Shown here one piece after another: positions 1 to 5,275 of a DNA stretch of 5,480 nt. The notes under the pieces are model-generated. The model ran no database searches, had not been told where the DNA came from, and was given only the letters and a program-made list of their open reading frames with translations. A program made the translations under genes and the position numbers. Origin of the DNA: Thermoplasmata archaeon (GTDB lineage Archaea > Thermoplasmatota > E2 > DHVEG-1 > B18-G2). Numbering within the stretch: position 1 is the stretch's first letter; every line of letters begins with the position of its first letter. Where the stretch lies: positions 1-5,480 of the forward strand of contig QMTN01000038.1 of the NCBI GenBank assembly GCA_003651105.1. The letters run 5' to 3'.

Positions 1-122
1 ATCTCGGGATCAGCACCCTTTGATAGATAACCTATCTGGTACAGAAAGGTCTTTGTTACCCTTTCCAGATCGTTGTCTCCGATCAGGGGTGTGTTGCTGA
101 CCACCCTTATCTCGAAAGACAT
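1..122 (-). CDS. Unrecognised protein, N-terminal fragment running off the left edge
   Basis: Reading leftwards from the ATG at 122-120, 40 codons stay open to the window edge. The peptide starts MSFEIRVVSNTPLIGDNDLE and continues RVTKTFLYQIGYLSKGADPE. It looks like a real soluble protein: mixed charge, no signal peptide, and a beta-strand-like start followed by an amphipathic helix. I do not recognise the family. An upstream ATG at 129-127 lies in another frame that hits a stop within this stretch, so 122 is the start. A TATA-like TTTATAAG on the minus strand at 151-144 is about 25 bp before the ATG, which predicts a leaderless or nearly leaderless transcript. The gene is divergent from leuD, and its promoter overlaps an inverted repeat. 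The rest of the gene is needed to name it. Confidence 0.7.
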   Translation of the reverse strand, partial: MSFEIRVVSNTPLIGDNDLERVTKTFLYQIGYLSKGADPE

Positions 123-143
123 CACTCATGAATATACCCAGAA

Positions 144-158
144 CTTATAAACATTTTC
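144..158 (-). promoter_or_regulatory. BRE/TATA promoter of the left-edge gene
   Basis: On the minus strand the sequence GAAAATGTTTATAAG runs from 158 to 144, an A-rich BRE-like part followed by the TATA-like TTTATAAG. The TATA centre is about 25 bp upstream of the ATG at 122. That is the usual archaeal TATA-to-start-site distance, so transcription should begin at or beside the start codon. It was identified by spacing and composition only. Confidence 0.6.
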
Positions 159-177
159 CATTTACTTAGAAAATGTT
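150..177. repeat. 9-bp perfect inverted repeat, operator-like
   Basis: AACATTTTC at 150-158 is the exact reverse complement of GAAAATGTT at 169-177, with a 10-bp spacer. The left arm overlaps the BRE and the edge of the TATA box of the left-edge gene. A protein bound here would block that promoter and could also affect leuD on the other side. The arm spacing, about two helical turns centre to centre, suits a dimeric winged-helix or ribbon-helix-helix regulator, but this is inference. It is not a terminator: there is no T-tract and it lies between divergent starts. Confidence 0.5.
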
Positions 178-211
178 CTGACTTTATTTTCTGTTGGATC
201 TCAGATAATAC

Positions 212-227
212 CGGAAAGCTTTTTCAA
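212..227 (+). promoter_or_regulatory. Candidate leuD promoter
   Basis: CGGAAAG (212-218), a BRE-like stretch, is followed by the weak TATA-like CTTTTTCA (219-226), about 27 bp before the leuD ATG at 250. The embedded palindrome AAAGCTTT begins 35 nt before the leuD ATG. The same octamer begins 34 nt before the gcvT ATG, which supports this placement. An alternative TATA-like TTTATTTT at 183-190 would give a leader of about 40 nt. No Shine-Dalgarno sequence precedes the ATG, which favours the first, leaderless option. Confidence 0.4.
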
Positions 228-249
228 TGTCAGCAACTATACTCGAGCG

Positions 250-747
250 ATGAAGCTGAAAGGCAGGGCGTGGAAGTTTGGAGACAATATAGATACCGAT
301 CAGATATTTCCTGGAGCATATCTAACGCTAACAGATATAGAAGAGATGGGAAAGCATGCCATGGAAGGCGTTCCTGGCAAGGAGGACTTTGCCAAGAAGG
401 TGAGGAAAGGCGATATCATCGTTGCAGGCAAAAACTTCGGATGCGGATCATCCAGAGAGCAAGCTCCAATAGCGATAAAGGGATGCGGAGTATCATTAAT
501 CATAGCAAAAAGCTTTGCCAGGATCTTTTACAGAAATGCGGTAAATATTGGTCTGCCAATAATGGAGTGCAAGGAAGTTGACAGGATAGATGAAGGAGAT
601 CTTCTGGAGGTTGATCTGGAGAAAGGAGATATCTACATCGCCAACAAAGGCTTAACCCTGAAGGGCTCTCCGCTCACGAGCCTCGAGTTCGAGATAATGA
701 GGGCTGGAGGTTTGATCCCATATCTCAAAAGAGAGATCAAGAGATGA
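250..747 (+). CDS. leuD: Isopropylmalate dehydratase/homoaconitase-family small subunit (LeuD)
   Basis: This is the small (swivel) subunit of a two-subunit aconitase-superfamily enzyme. With a LeuC-type iron-sulfur subunit, which is not in this window, it isomerises 2-isopropylmalate to 3-isopropylmalate in leucine synthesis, or performs the analogous homoaconitase step. Its 165 residues match the archaeal family length. Visible motifs are [10 protein letters not shown] (8-17), the substrate-loop tetrapeptide YLTL (24-27), [14 protein letters not shown] (60-73, binding the substrate carboxylate) and [14 protein letters not shown] (90-103). The loop matches neither YLRT, described for methanogen homoaconitase, nor YLVY, described for isopropylmalate isomerase, so the substrate is open and the leuD symbol is a family-level call. 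No alternative start occurs in frame upstream. The gene stands alone, divergent from the left-edge gene, and its 3' end overlaps the convergent gcvH by 11 bp. Confidence 0.9.
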   Translation: MKLKGRAWKFGDNIDTDQIFPGAYLTLTDIEEMGKHAMEGVPGKEDFAKKVRKGDIIVAGKNFGCGSSREQAPIAIKGCGVSLIIAKSFARIFYRNAVNIGLPIMECKEVDRIDEGDLLEVDLEKGDIYIANKGLTLKGSPLTSLEFEIMRAGGLIPYLKREIKR

Positions 748-1117
748 TCTTCTTGTAATCCTCTGGGGTTAAGAGCTCATCTATCTCTCCCTCGTTCTGG
801 ATCTCTATCTCGAAGAGCCAACCCTCATCGTAGGGACTCTTGTTGATCTTCTCCGGAGAATCTGCCAAATCCTCGTTAACCGCCACTATCTTTCCGGTTA
901 ATGGAGAGTAGATCTCCTCCACGGACTTAACAGACTCTATGGTACATACCTCCTCCCCCTTCTTCACCTCCTTTCCTATCTCCGGTAACTCTACAAAGAC
1001 TATGTCTGTCAACTCTTTCTGAGCGTGATCCGTTATCCCAACCCTGGCTCTCTTTCCTCGTATATCGACCCATTCGTGCGTCTTCGTGTACCTCAAATTA
1101 TCCCTTATCTCGCTCAT
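737..1117 (-). CDS. gcvH: Glycine cleavage system H protein (lipoyl carrier)
   Basis: GcvH carries the methylamine and dihydrolipoyl intermediates on a lipoyl arm between the P, T and L proteins of the cytoplasmic glycine cleavage system. From the ATG at 1117 it is 126 residues, the usual length. It begins with the family hallmark LRYTKTHEWV (8-17). The lipoylation segment is ESVKSVEEIYSPLTG (61-75) with acceptor Lys64. The C-terminal DEGWLFEIE (97-105) is also typical. A longer open frame begins at 1174, but those extra 19 residues would overlap the gcvT stop and are not family-like. gcvH starts 37 bp after the gcvT stop. A TTTTAAAG box at 1151-1144 sits in that gap, so gcvH may have its own promoter besides read-through from gcvT. 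An AGGT 8 nt before the ATG is a weak possible ribosome site. The P-protein and L-protein genes are not in the window. Confidence 0.95.
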   Translation of the reverse strand: MSEIRDNLRYTKTHEWVDIRGKRARVGITDHAQKELTDIVFVELPEIGKEVKKGEEVCTIESVKSVEEIYSPLTGKIVAVNEDLADSPEKINKSPYDEGWLFEIEIQNEGEIDELLTPEDYKKIIS

Positions 1118-1143
1118 GTTATCAGACCTGGAAAATACAGAGG

Positions 1144-1157
1144 CTTTAAAACGTTTA
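1144..1157 (-). promoter_or_regulatory. Candidate gcvH promoter between gcvT and gcvH
   Basis: On the minus strand an A-rich stretch overlapping the gcvT stop codon is followed by TTTTAAAG (1151-1144). Its centre is about 31 bp before the gcvH ATG at 1117, so a transcript would have a leader of only a few bases. It is inferred from position and composition. Read-through from gcvT is an equally simple explanation for gcvH expression. Confidence 0.4.
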
Positions 1158-2246
1158 GCATTCCTTTCCAACAAATGGAGGCTTCACGATCTCAGCCCTG
1201 ACCCTTTTTCCCCTGCATATGATATCAACAACATCACCAACCTTTCGATACTCGGTGTTAACATAAGCCATCGCTATCCCCACGCCCAAGCAGGGCGATA
1301 AACCCCCGCTGGAAACCCTTCCTATCCTCTTCCCGTCCTTCTCAACATCATAACCATGCCTCGGTACACCTTTATCAACGCATCTCAGATAGGTCAGCTT
1401 CTCCTTCACTCCCTCCTCCTTCTGTCTGAGCAACGCATCCTTACCTATGAAATCATGATCCCAGTTTATGAGGAATCCAAGGTTTGCCTCCAGGGGAGAT
1501 CTCCCTCCCTCGAACTCGTTGCAAGCTAGGATAAAGCATTTCTCCAGCCTAAGCGAATCCCTCGCACCCAGACCTATGGGCTTTATACCATAATCTTTAC
1601 CAGCTTCCAGGATGCTTCTGAAGAGATGAAAGACATCCTTGTCAGCCTCAACCTGTAGCTCGTATCCCAACTCTCCAGTGTATCCGGTTCTTGAAACTAT
1701 ACACTCTATTCCAGCGAAATCACCTCTCAGGCAGGAGAAAAGCTTCAGCTGAGATAGATCTATTGATGATATCTTCTGGAGGGTTTCCCTGGATTTTGGA
1801 CCCTGGATGGCTAGGATCACAAACTCTCTAGAAAGATTTTTCACCTCCACATCCAGACCATGCTCATCCCTAACCTTTCTCAACCAATCTGCAACGACCT
1901 CATCCCTTCCAGCATTCGGAACCATCATGAACCCATCCTCGAGATGCAGGAAGATGACATCATCTATTATCGTGCCATCTTCTCTCAATATAACCGTATA
2001 CTGCCCCATTCCAACGTCTATCCTTCTTGCATCCTCGACGGTTGCGATGCTCAGAAGTTCGGCATCATCCTTGCCATGGATCCGGATGTTTCCCATATGG
2101 GATACATCAAAGAGACCAACCCTCCTTCTAACGGTTAGATGCTCATCTCTTATGGAGGAGTAATAGAGGGGCATCTCGTGACCAGAGAAGTTCGTAAACC
2201 TCGCGCCAAGCTCAACATGCAGATCATGGAGAGGAGACCTTGGCAT
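1155..2246 (-). CDS. gcvT: Glycine cleavage system T protein (aminomethyltransferase)
   Basis: GcvT takes the aminomethyl group from lipoyl-GcvH, passes the one-carbon unit to a tetrahydropterin cofactor (folate, or a methanopterin-type carrier in many archaea) and releases ammonia. It has 363 residues from the ATG at 2246, normal for the family. Motifs in order: FSGHEMPLYYSSI (20-32), EHLTVRRRVGLFDVSHMG (35-52), YTVILREDGTIIDD (83-96) with the conserved acidic pair thought to include the catalytic Asp, VPNAGRD (109-115), LAIQGPKS, RTGYTGELGYEL, GLGARDSLRLE, and a C-terminal barrel with IGRVSSGGLSPCLGVGIAMAYV. A TTG at 2255 would add three residues. ATG is preferred because the minus-strand TATA-like CTTTAAG (2277-2271) is about 27 bp upstream, predicting a leaderless start there. 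gcvH follows on the same strand, and flpA is divergent. Confidence 0.95.
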   Translation of the reverse strand: MPRSPLHDLHVELGARFTNFSGHEMPLYYSSIRDEHLTVRRRVGLFDVSHMGNIRIHGKDDAELLSIATVEDARRIDVGMGQYTVILREDGTIIDDVIFLHLEDGFMMVPNAGRDEVVADWLRKVRDEHGLDVEVKNLSREFVILAIQGPKSRETLQKISSIDLSQLKLFSCLRGDFAGIECIVSRTGYTGELGYELQVEADKDVFHLFRSILEAGKDYGIKPIGLGARDSLRLEKCFILACNEFEGGRSPLEANLGFLINWDHDFIGKDALLRQKEEGVKEKLTYLRCVDKGVPRHGYDVEKDGKRIGRVSSGGLSPCLGVGIAMAYVNTEYRKVGDVVDIICRGKRVRAEIVKPPFVGKEC

Positions 2247-2266
2247 GAGAGCCAATAAGGAAAATC

Positions 2267-2283
2267 GATCTTAAAGCTTTTGC
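2267..2283 (-). promoter_or_regulatory. gcvT promoter, minus half of a bidirectional promoter
   Basis: Minus-strand GCAAAAGCTTTAAGATC runs 2283 to 2267: a BRE-like GCAAAAG followed by TATA-like CTTTAAG. The TATA centre is about 27 bp before the gcvT ATG. It abuts the flpA promoter at the palindrome TTTTGCAAAA (2278-2287). Confidence 0.6.
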
Positions 2284-2298
2284 AAAAACCTTTATCTC
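2282..2298 (+). promoter_or_regulatory. flpA promoter, plus half of a bidirectional promoter
   Basis: Plus-strand GCAAAAACCTTTATCTC at 2282-2298 has a BRE-like GCAAAAAC and TATA-like CTTTATC, with its centre about 28 bp before the flpA ATG at 2322. It mirrors the gcvT element on the other strand. The two TATA centres are only about 20 bp apart. Confidence 0.6.
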
Positions 2299-2321
2299 AC
2301 CCAAAGATCTATGTTGCGAGG

Positions 2322-2963
2322 ATGAGAAACGTGCTCATAGAGGGGAAGAAGGTCTATACGATCATACCAGACAGGTTTGATGATGCGAGCATATATGGAG
2401 AGAGGGTGGTAAGAAAAGGGAAAACTAGGCTGAGGGAGTGGAATCCCTACAGGAGCAAGCTCTCCGCCCTCATCCTGCTCGGTGCGAGTCCAGACATAAA
2501 AGAGGAATCGACCATCCTCTACCTGGGAGCATCAACGGGCACCACCGTAAGTCATCTATCTGATATATGCCATGAGGGAAGGATATACGCTGTAGAGGTA
2601 TCCCCATTCTCCATGAGAAAGCTGATATCCCTGGCAGAGAGGAGGGATAACATCTTTCCCATCATGGAAGATGCGAACCATCCAGAGAGGTACATGTCCA
2701 TAGTGCCGAAGGTGGATCTGATCTATCAAGATATCTCGCAGAGGAACCAGGTTGAGATCTTCTTGAAGAACTGCGAGCTCTTCATGAAGAAAGAAGGTAT
2801 GATCATGGTGAAGGCGAGGAGCATAGATGTATCCGCAAAACCCGAGGAGATATTTGATAAAGTTAAGAAGGAGATAGAGGAAGAAGGTTACAGGATAAAG
2901 ATGATCAAGAGACTCGATCCTTATGCAAGAGATCACGCCTGCATGATCGTTGATAGAGGTTGA
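2322..2963 (+). CDS. flpA: Fibrillarin-like rRNA/tRNA 2'-O-methyltransferase
   Basis: FlpA is the SAM-dependent catalytic subunit of archaeal box C/D sRNPs. With Nop5 and L7Ae it methylates ribose 2'-OH groups of rRNA (and some tRNA) at guide-chosen sites. From the ATG at 2322 it has 213 residues, slightly shorter than the usual 225-230 because the N-terminal beta region is compact. Motifs: REWNPYRSKL (38-47), SAM motif ILYLGASTGTTVSHL (65-79), YAVEVSP (89-95) with the acidic SAM-ribose ligand, EDANHP (116-121), DLIYQDISQRNQ (132-143), VKARSIDV (163-170) and LDPYARDH (198-205). A TTG at 2280 would add 14 residues, but that codon lies inside the bidirectional promoter, and the ATG is the right distance from the TATA box. 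The usual partner gene nop5 is not adjacent. A membrane-protein gene follows after 6 bases. Confidence 0.93.
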   Translation: MRNVLIEGKKVYTIIPDRFDDASIYGERVVRKGKTRLREWNPYRSKLSALILLGASPDIKEESTILYLGASTGTTVSHLSDICHEGRIYAVEVSPFSMRKLISLAERRDNIFPIMEDANHPERYMSIVPKVDLIYQDISQRNQVEIFLKNCELFMKKEGMIMVKARSIDVSAKPEEIFDKVKKEIEEEGYRIKMIKRLDPYARDHACMIVDRG

Positions 2964-2969
2964 GCCGAG

Positions 2970-3632
2970 ATGAAGAAGATCCTCATACCTCTGTTGAAGA
3001 TCCTTGTACCCCCAATCATAGGAATATCCTTCATCCTGGCTGTTGGCTTCTCGATGGATCCAGATACCAGGGTAAAGTACTGGTACCTGTGCCTAGCCTA
3101 TTTCTTTCCACCTTTGGGTAAGGAATCCGTCATACCTGCTGGTATCTTTGGCGGAGACATCTATGTTCCTATCTTAAACCTGAAGGCACACATAACACCC
3201 ATAGATCCGAACGTGATGGCAATCTCCATAGCATTGATAGATAGCGTAGTCTCTCTCTTCGTCGTCTGGAATTACGATCTGGTCAAGAAGATACCGATCT
3301 TGGGGAGGTTTATCAGGAAGGTGGAGGAACTCGGAAGGAAGGGGAGCAAGAAGTACGCATGGATCAGACCCCTGAAGTTCATAGGTATAGTACTCTTTGT
3401 TATGGTACCACTCCAAGGCTCTGGGGGTCTCGTCGGATCGATACTTGGCAGACTCATAGGAATGAGATCTTCCACAACCTGGCTTGCTGTGACAACTGGA
3501 GCATTCCTTGGATGTTTTGCTATAGCCTACTTCACAAGCCTGGCTCTATCCAACGTGATAATCGCTCTAGCCTTGGTTTCAATCCTCGTGATAGTCCTCA
3601 TCATCCTCAAGGTGTGGAGGGAGTCCAAGTGA
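2970..3632 (+). CDS. COG2426-like integral membrane protein (putative small multidrug export family)
   Basis: The 220-residue hydrophobic protein has a helix at about 7-28, a hydrophobic or re-entrant segment at 36-70, a helix at 83-100, a basic cytosolic-looking loop at 105-134, a segment at 135-165, and one or two helices at about 171-215. Two glycine/proline-rich stretches, FFPPLGKESVIPAGI (45-59) and VPLQGSGGLVGSILG (146-160), resemble the paired P-x-GE...P and P-x-G-x-G segments I associate with COG2426 (small multidrug export). Transport activity and substrate of that family are not established, so the name is only a label. GAGGT at 2956-2960, inside the end of flpA and 9 nt before the ATG, is a good Shine-Dalgarno match, and the 6-base gap implies co-transcription with flpA. 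The last 54 bp overlap the convergent rlmE. Confidence 0.65.
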   Translation: MKKILIPLLKILVPPIIGISFILAVGFSMDPDTRVKYWYLCLAYFFPPLGKESVIPAGIFGGDIYVPILNLKAHITPIDPNVMAISIALIDSVVSLFVVWNYDLVKKIPILGRFIRKVEELGRKGSKKYAWIRPLKFIGIVLFVMVPLQGSGGLVGSILGRLIGMRSSTTWLAVTTGAFLGCFAIAYFTSLALSNVIIALALVSILVIVLIILKVWRESK

Positions 3633-4220
3633 TTTCTTGTTGATCGCTATTATATAGATCTCCCTGCTCCTCTTCCTCGATGCTTTGGGTGAGAACTTCT
3701 TCACGATCACGAACCTTTTCTTGACTTCCTTCAAAAAGTTTCCGAGATCACTACCCTCAAACCCCTTACAGACAAACCTTCCGCCATCCTTCAGAAATTC
3801 ATCCACATACTCGAGAGCCTTCATGCATAACCAGAAGCTCCTGGCTTGATCCAGATACCTGTTTCCAGATAGATTCGGCGAGAGATCAGAAAGTACTACA
3901 TCAACCTTTTCGTTTCCCAGCACTTTCCTAACTTCCTCCTTCGTATCTGGAGAAGTGACATCTCCCTTAATAAATATCAAGCCATCCATGCTCTTCACGG
4001 GAAGGATATCCACGCCGATTACCTTATTGCCAGAGCATTCCAGAGCAACCTGACTCCATCCACCAGGTGATGCACCCAGATCTAGGACGAGATCTCCTTT
4101 TCTTATTATGTTGAACCTGTTGTGGATCTCTATGAGCTTAAAAGCGGACCTCGATCTGTAACCTAGGCGCTTCGCTTCCCTGTAAAAGAAATCTCTCCTC
4201 CTCTCCTCCTTCCATCTCAT
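3579..4220 (-). CDS. rlmE: 23S rRNA (uridine-2'-O)-methyltransferase RlmE/FtsJ family
   Basis: This SAM-dependent enzyme methylates the 2'-OH of a uridine in the 23S rRNA A-loop (U2552 in E. coli numbering). Its 213 residues carry the full FtsJ K-D-K-E tetrad: Lys28 (SAFKL), Asp112 (LSDLSPN), Lys152 (VCKGFEG) and Glu187 (SREIYI). SAM motif I is [15 protein letters not shown] (46-60), followed by GVDILP (69-74) and the GDVTS acidic turn (86-90). The N-terminal [12 protein letters not shown] (21-32) is typical. There is no C-terminal TRAM domain of the kind found in some archaeal homologues. Instead a 17-residue acidic tail (197-213) follows the core and is encoded antisense to the neighbouring membrane-protein gene. 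The start overlaps the tfb stop as ATGA, indicating translational coupling within a tfb-rlmE unit. No separate ribosome site is visible. Confidence 0.93.
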   Translation of the reverse strand: MRWKEERRRDFFYREAKRLGYRSRSAFKLIEIHNRFNIIRKGDLVLDLGASPGGWSQVALECSGNKVIGVDILPVKSMDGLIFIKGDVTSPDTKEEVRKVLGNEKVDVVLSDLSPNLSGNRYLDQARSFWLCMKALEYVDEFLKDGGRFVCKGFEGSDLGNFLKEVKKRFVIVKKFSPKASRKRSREIYIIAINKKSLGLPPHLEDDEDYHED

Positions 4221-5161
4221 AAGATTATATCTATGTTCAGCCTCTCTGCCAGCTCCTTGTACCTATTCCTTATCGTAACCTCTGTAACACCAGCAACATC
4301 TGCTACCTCTCTCTGGGTTCTTCTCTCTCCACACAGGATAGATGCTATATAGATTGCTGCAGCAGCAACTCCTGTGGGTCCCCTTCCAGAGGTGAGCTCT
4401 TTATCTGCAGCCTCTTTAAGTATCTCCAGAGCTTTTGCCTGAACATCACCACTCAGTTTGAGTTCACTGCAGAATCTTGATACATAGTCCTGAGGAGATG
4501 TTGGTAGAAGCTTCAATCCAAGCTCCCTTGCTATAAATCGGTAGGTTCTGCCTATCTCCTTTCTCGATACCCTCGATGTTTCCGCTATCTCATCTAGAGT
4601 TCTGGGCACACCACATTGTCTGCATGCAGCATAAAGGGCTGCGGCGGCAACTCCTTCGATGCTCCTGCCCCTTATCAGGTTCTTCAAGACAGCCTTCCTG
4701 TAGATCATCGCAGCAGTCTCTCTGACATTCCTCGGCAAACCCATAGCAGATGCCATCCTATCCAACTCAGATAATGCTACCGCTAGGTTCCTCTCGGTTG
4801 CATTCGATACTCTTATCCTCCTCTGCCACTTTCTTAATCTGTAAAGCTGTGCCCTGCTCCTGGTTGGTATGGATTTTCCATAGAAATCCTTGTTCTTCCA
4901 TCCTATAACCGTGCTCAAACCCTTATCATGGATGGTATAGGTTAAGGGTGCACCGGTTCTCGCCCTCTTCTCTTTCTGCTCAGCATCAAAGGCTCTCCAC
5001 TCTGGACCCATATCTATTATATTCTCATCTATGACGAGACCGCAATCCTCACAAACCAGTTCCCCTCTTGAGTAATCTCTCCTCAAATTTGTGCTACCAC
5101 ATTCTGGGCATTTTGTTATCTCCTCTACGGTTGGTCTCTTCTTTTTCTTTAGATCTTCCAT
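4217..5161 (-). CDS. tfb: Transcription initiation factor B (TFB)
   Basis: TFB is the archaeal TFIIB homologue. It recognises TBP-bound TATA DNA and the BRE, and recruits RNA polymerase. From the ATG at 5161 it has 314 residues, the usual size. The N-terminal zinc ribbon has C18-x2-C21 and C37-x2-C40. The B-finger/linker follows (about 45-85, with GPEWRAFD). The first cyclin repeat is around 110-200, with [15 protein letters not shown] and [18 protein letters not shown]. The second, about 205-305, has [16 protein letters not shown] and the BRE-reading helix-turn-helix [20 protein letters not shown]. There is no intein. A TTG at 5179 would add six residues, but ATG is preferred because the CPECG ribbon normally follows a short N-terminus. 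GGGGG at 5172-5168 lies 6 nt before the ATG and is a weak ribosome-site candidate. rlmE follows with an ATGA overlap. Several promoter-like elements precede it. Confidence 0.97.
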   Translation of the reverse strand: MEDLKKKKRPTVEEITKCPECGSTNLRRDYSRGELVCEDCGLVIDENIIDMGPEWRAFDAEQKEKRARTGAPLTYTIHDKGLSTVIGWKNKDFYGKSIPTRSRAQLYRLRKWQRRIRVSNATERNLAVALSELDRMASAMGLPRNVRETAAMIYRKAVLKNLIRGRSIEGVAAAALYAACRQCGVPRTLDEIAETSRVSRKEIGRTYRFIARELGLKLLPTSPQDYVSRFCSELKLSGDVQAKALEILKEAADKELTSGRGPTGVAAAAIYIASILCGERRTQREVADVAGVTEVTIRNRYKELAERLNIDIIL

Positions 5162-5179
5162 CAGAAACCCCCAACTCAA

Positions 5180-5193
5180 ATTTTAAGTTTTTC
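5180..5193 (-). promoter_or_regulatory. Start-proximal tfb promoter-like element
   Basis: Minus-strand GAAAAACTTAAAAT (5193-5180) looks like a BRE joined to a TATA-like box. Its centre is about 23-25 bp before the tfb ATG, slightly short for a leaderless start, so it may be a secondary or regulatory site. It lies in one copy of the 15-bp direct repeat. Confidence 0.35.
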
Positions 5194-5275
5194 GATATGC
5201 TTTTAAGATAAAATGAACAAGTTATATATAAACGTTTCTACAAATTCCATGAAGAAGAGATAAGTTTTTCTATAT
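5184..5275. repeat. Pair of 15-bp direct repeats flanking the tfb promoter region
   Basis: TAAGTTTTTCGATAT at 5184-5198 and TAAGTTTTTCTATAT at 5261-5275 match at 14 of 15 positions and are 77 bp apart. On the minus strand each contains GAAAAACTTA, a BRE-TATA-like core. The distal copy overlaps the stop codon of the zinc-ribbon gene and the proximal copy lies just before tfb. They could be tandem promoters or binding sites, or a chance result of A/T-rich sequence. Confidence 0.45.
5221..5237 (-). promoter_or_regulatory. Strong TATA box upstream of tfb
   Basis: On the minus strand GAAACG is followed by TTTATATATAAC, ending at 5221, the most canonical BRE/TATA pair in the window. It predicts a start site near 5200 and a leader of about 40 nt that includes the GGGGG before the tfb ATG. 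The box is nearly symmetric, but no plus-strand gene follows it here, so the minus orientation is favoured. Confidence 0.55.

Noticed and set aside
737..747. 11-bp convergent overlap of leuD and gcvH
   Set aside because: Short tail-to-tail overlaps are common in compact archaeal genomes. Here the codons are not in register and neither protein has an unusual tail.
1118..1174. Longer gcvH start at 1174
   Set aside because: It would overlap the end of gcvT and add 19 residues not seen in GcvH proteins. The ATG at 1117 gives the standard N-terminus.
1807..2163. Long plus-strand open frame opposite gcvT, and similar frames opposite flpA and rlmE
   Set aside because: The frames are shadows of well-supported genes: no family motifs, no promoter spacing, and low-complexity Ser/Thr or basic composition.
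2280..2321. TTG start for flpA at 2280
   Set aside because: The 14 extra codons lie in the BRE/TATA region, and the ATG at 2322 is at the right distance from the TATA box.
5162..5179. TTG start for tfb at 5179
   Set aside because: It adds six residues ahead of a normal TFB N-terminus. The ATG at 5161 follows a G-rich stretch and fits the family better.
5250..5264. Tiny plus-strand frame ATG AAG AAG AGA TAA after the TATATATA box
   Set aside because: It encodes four residues only and lies in the promoter region of tfb on the opposite strand.
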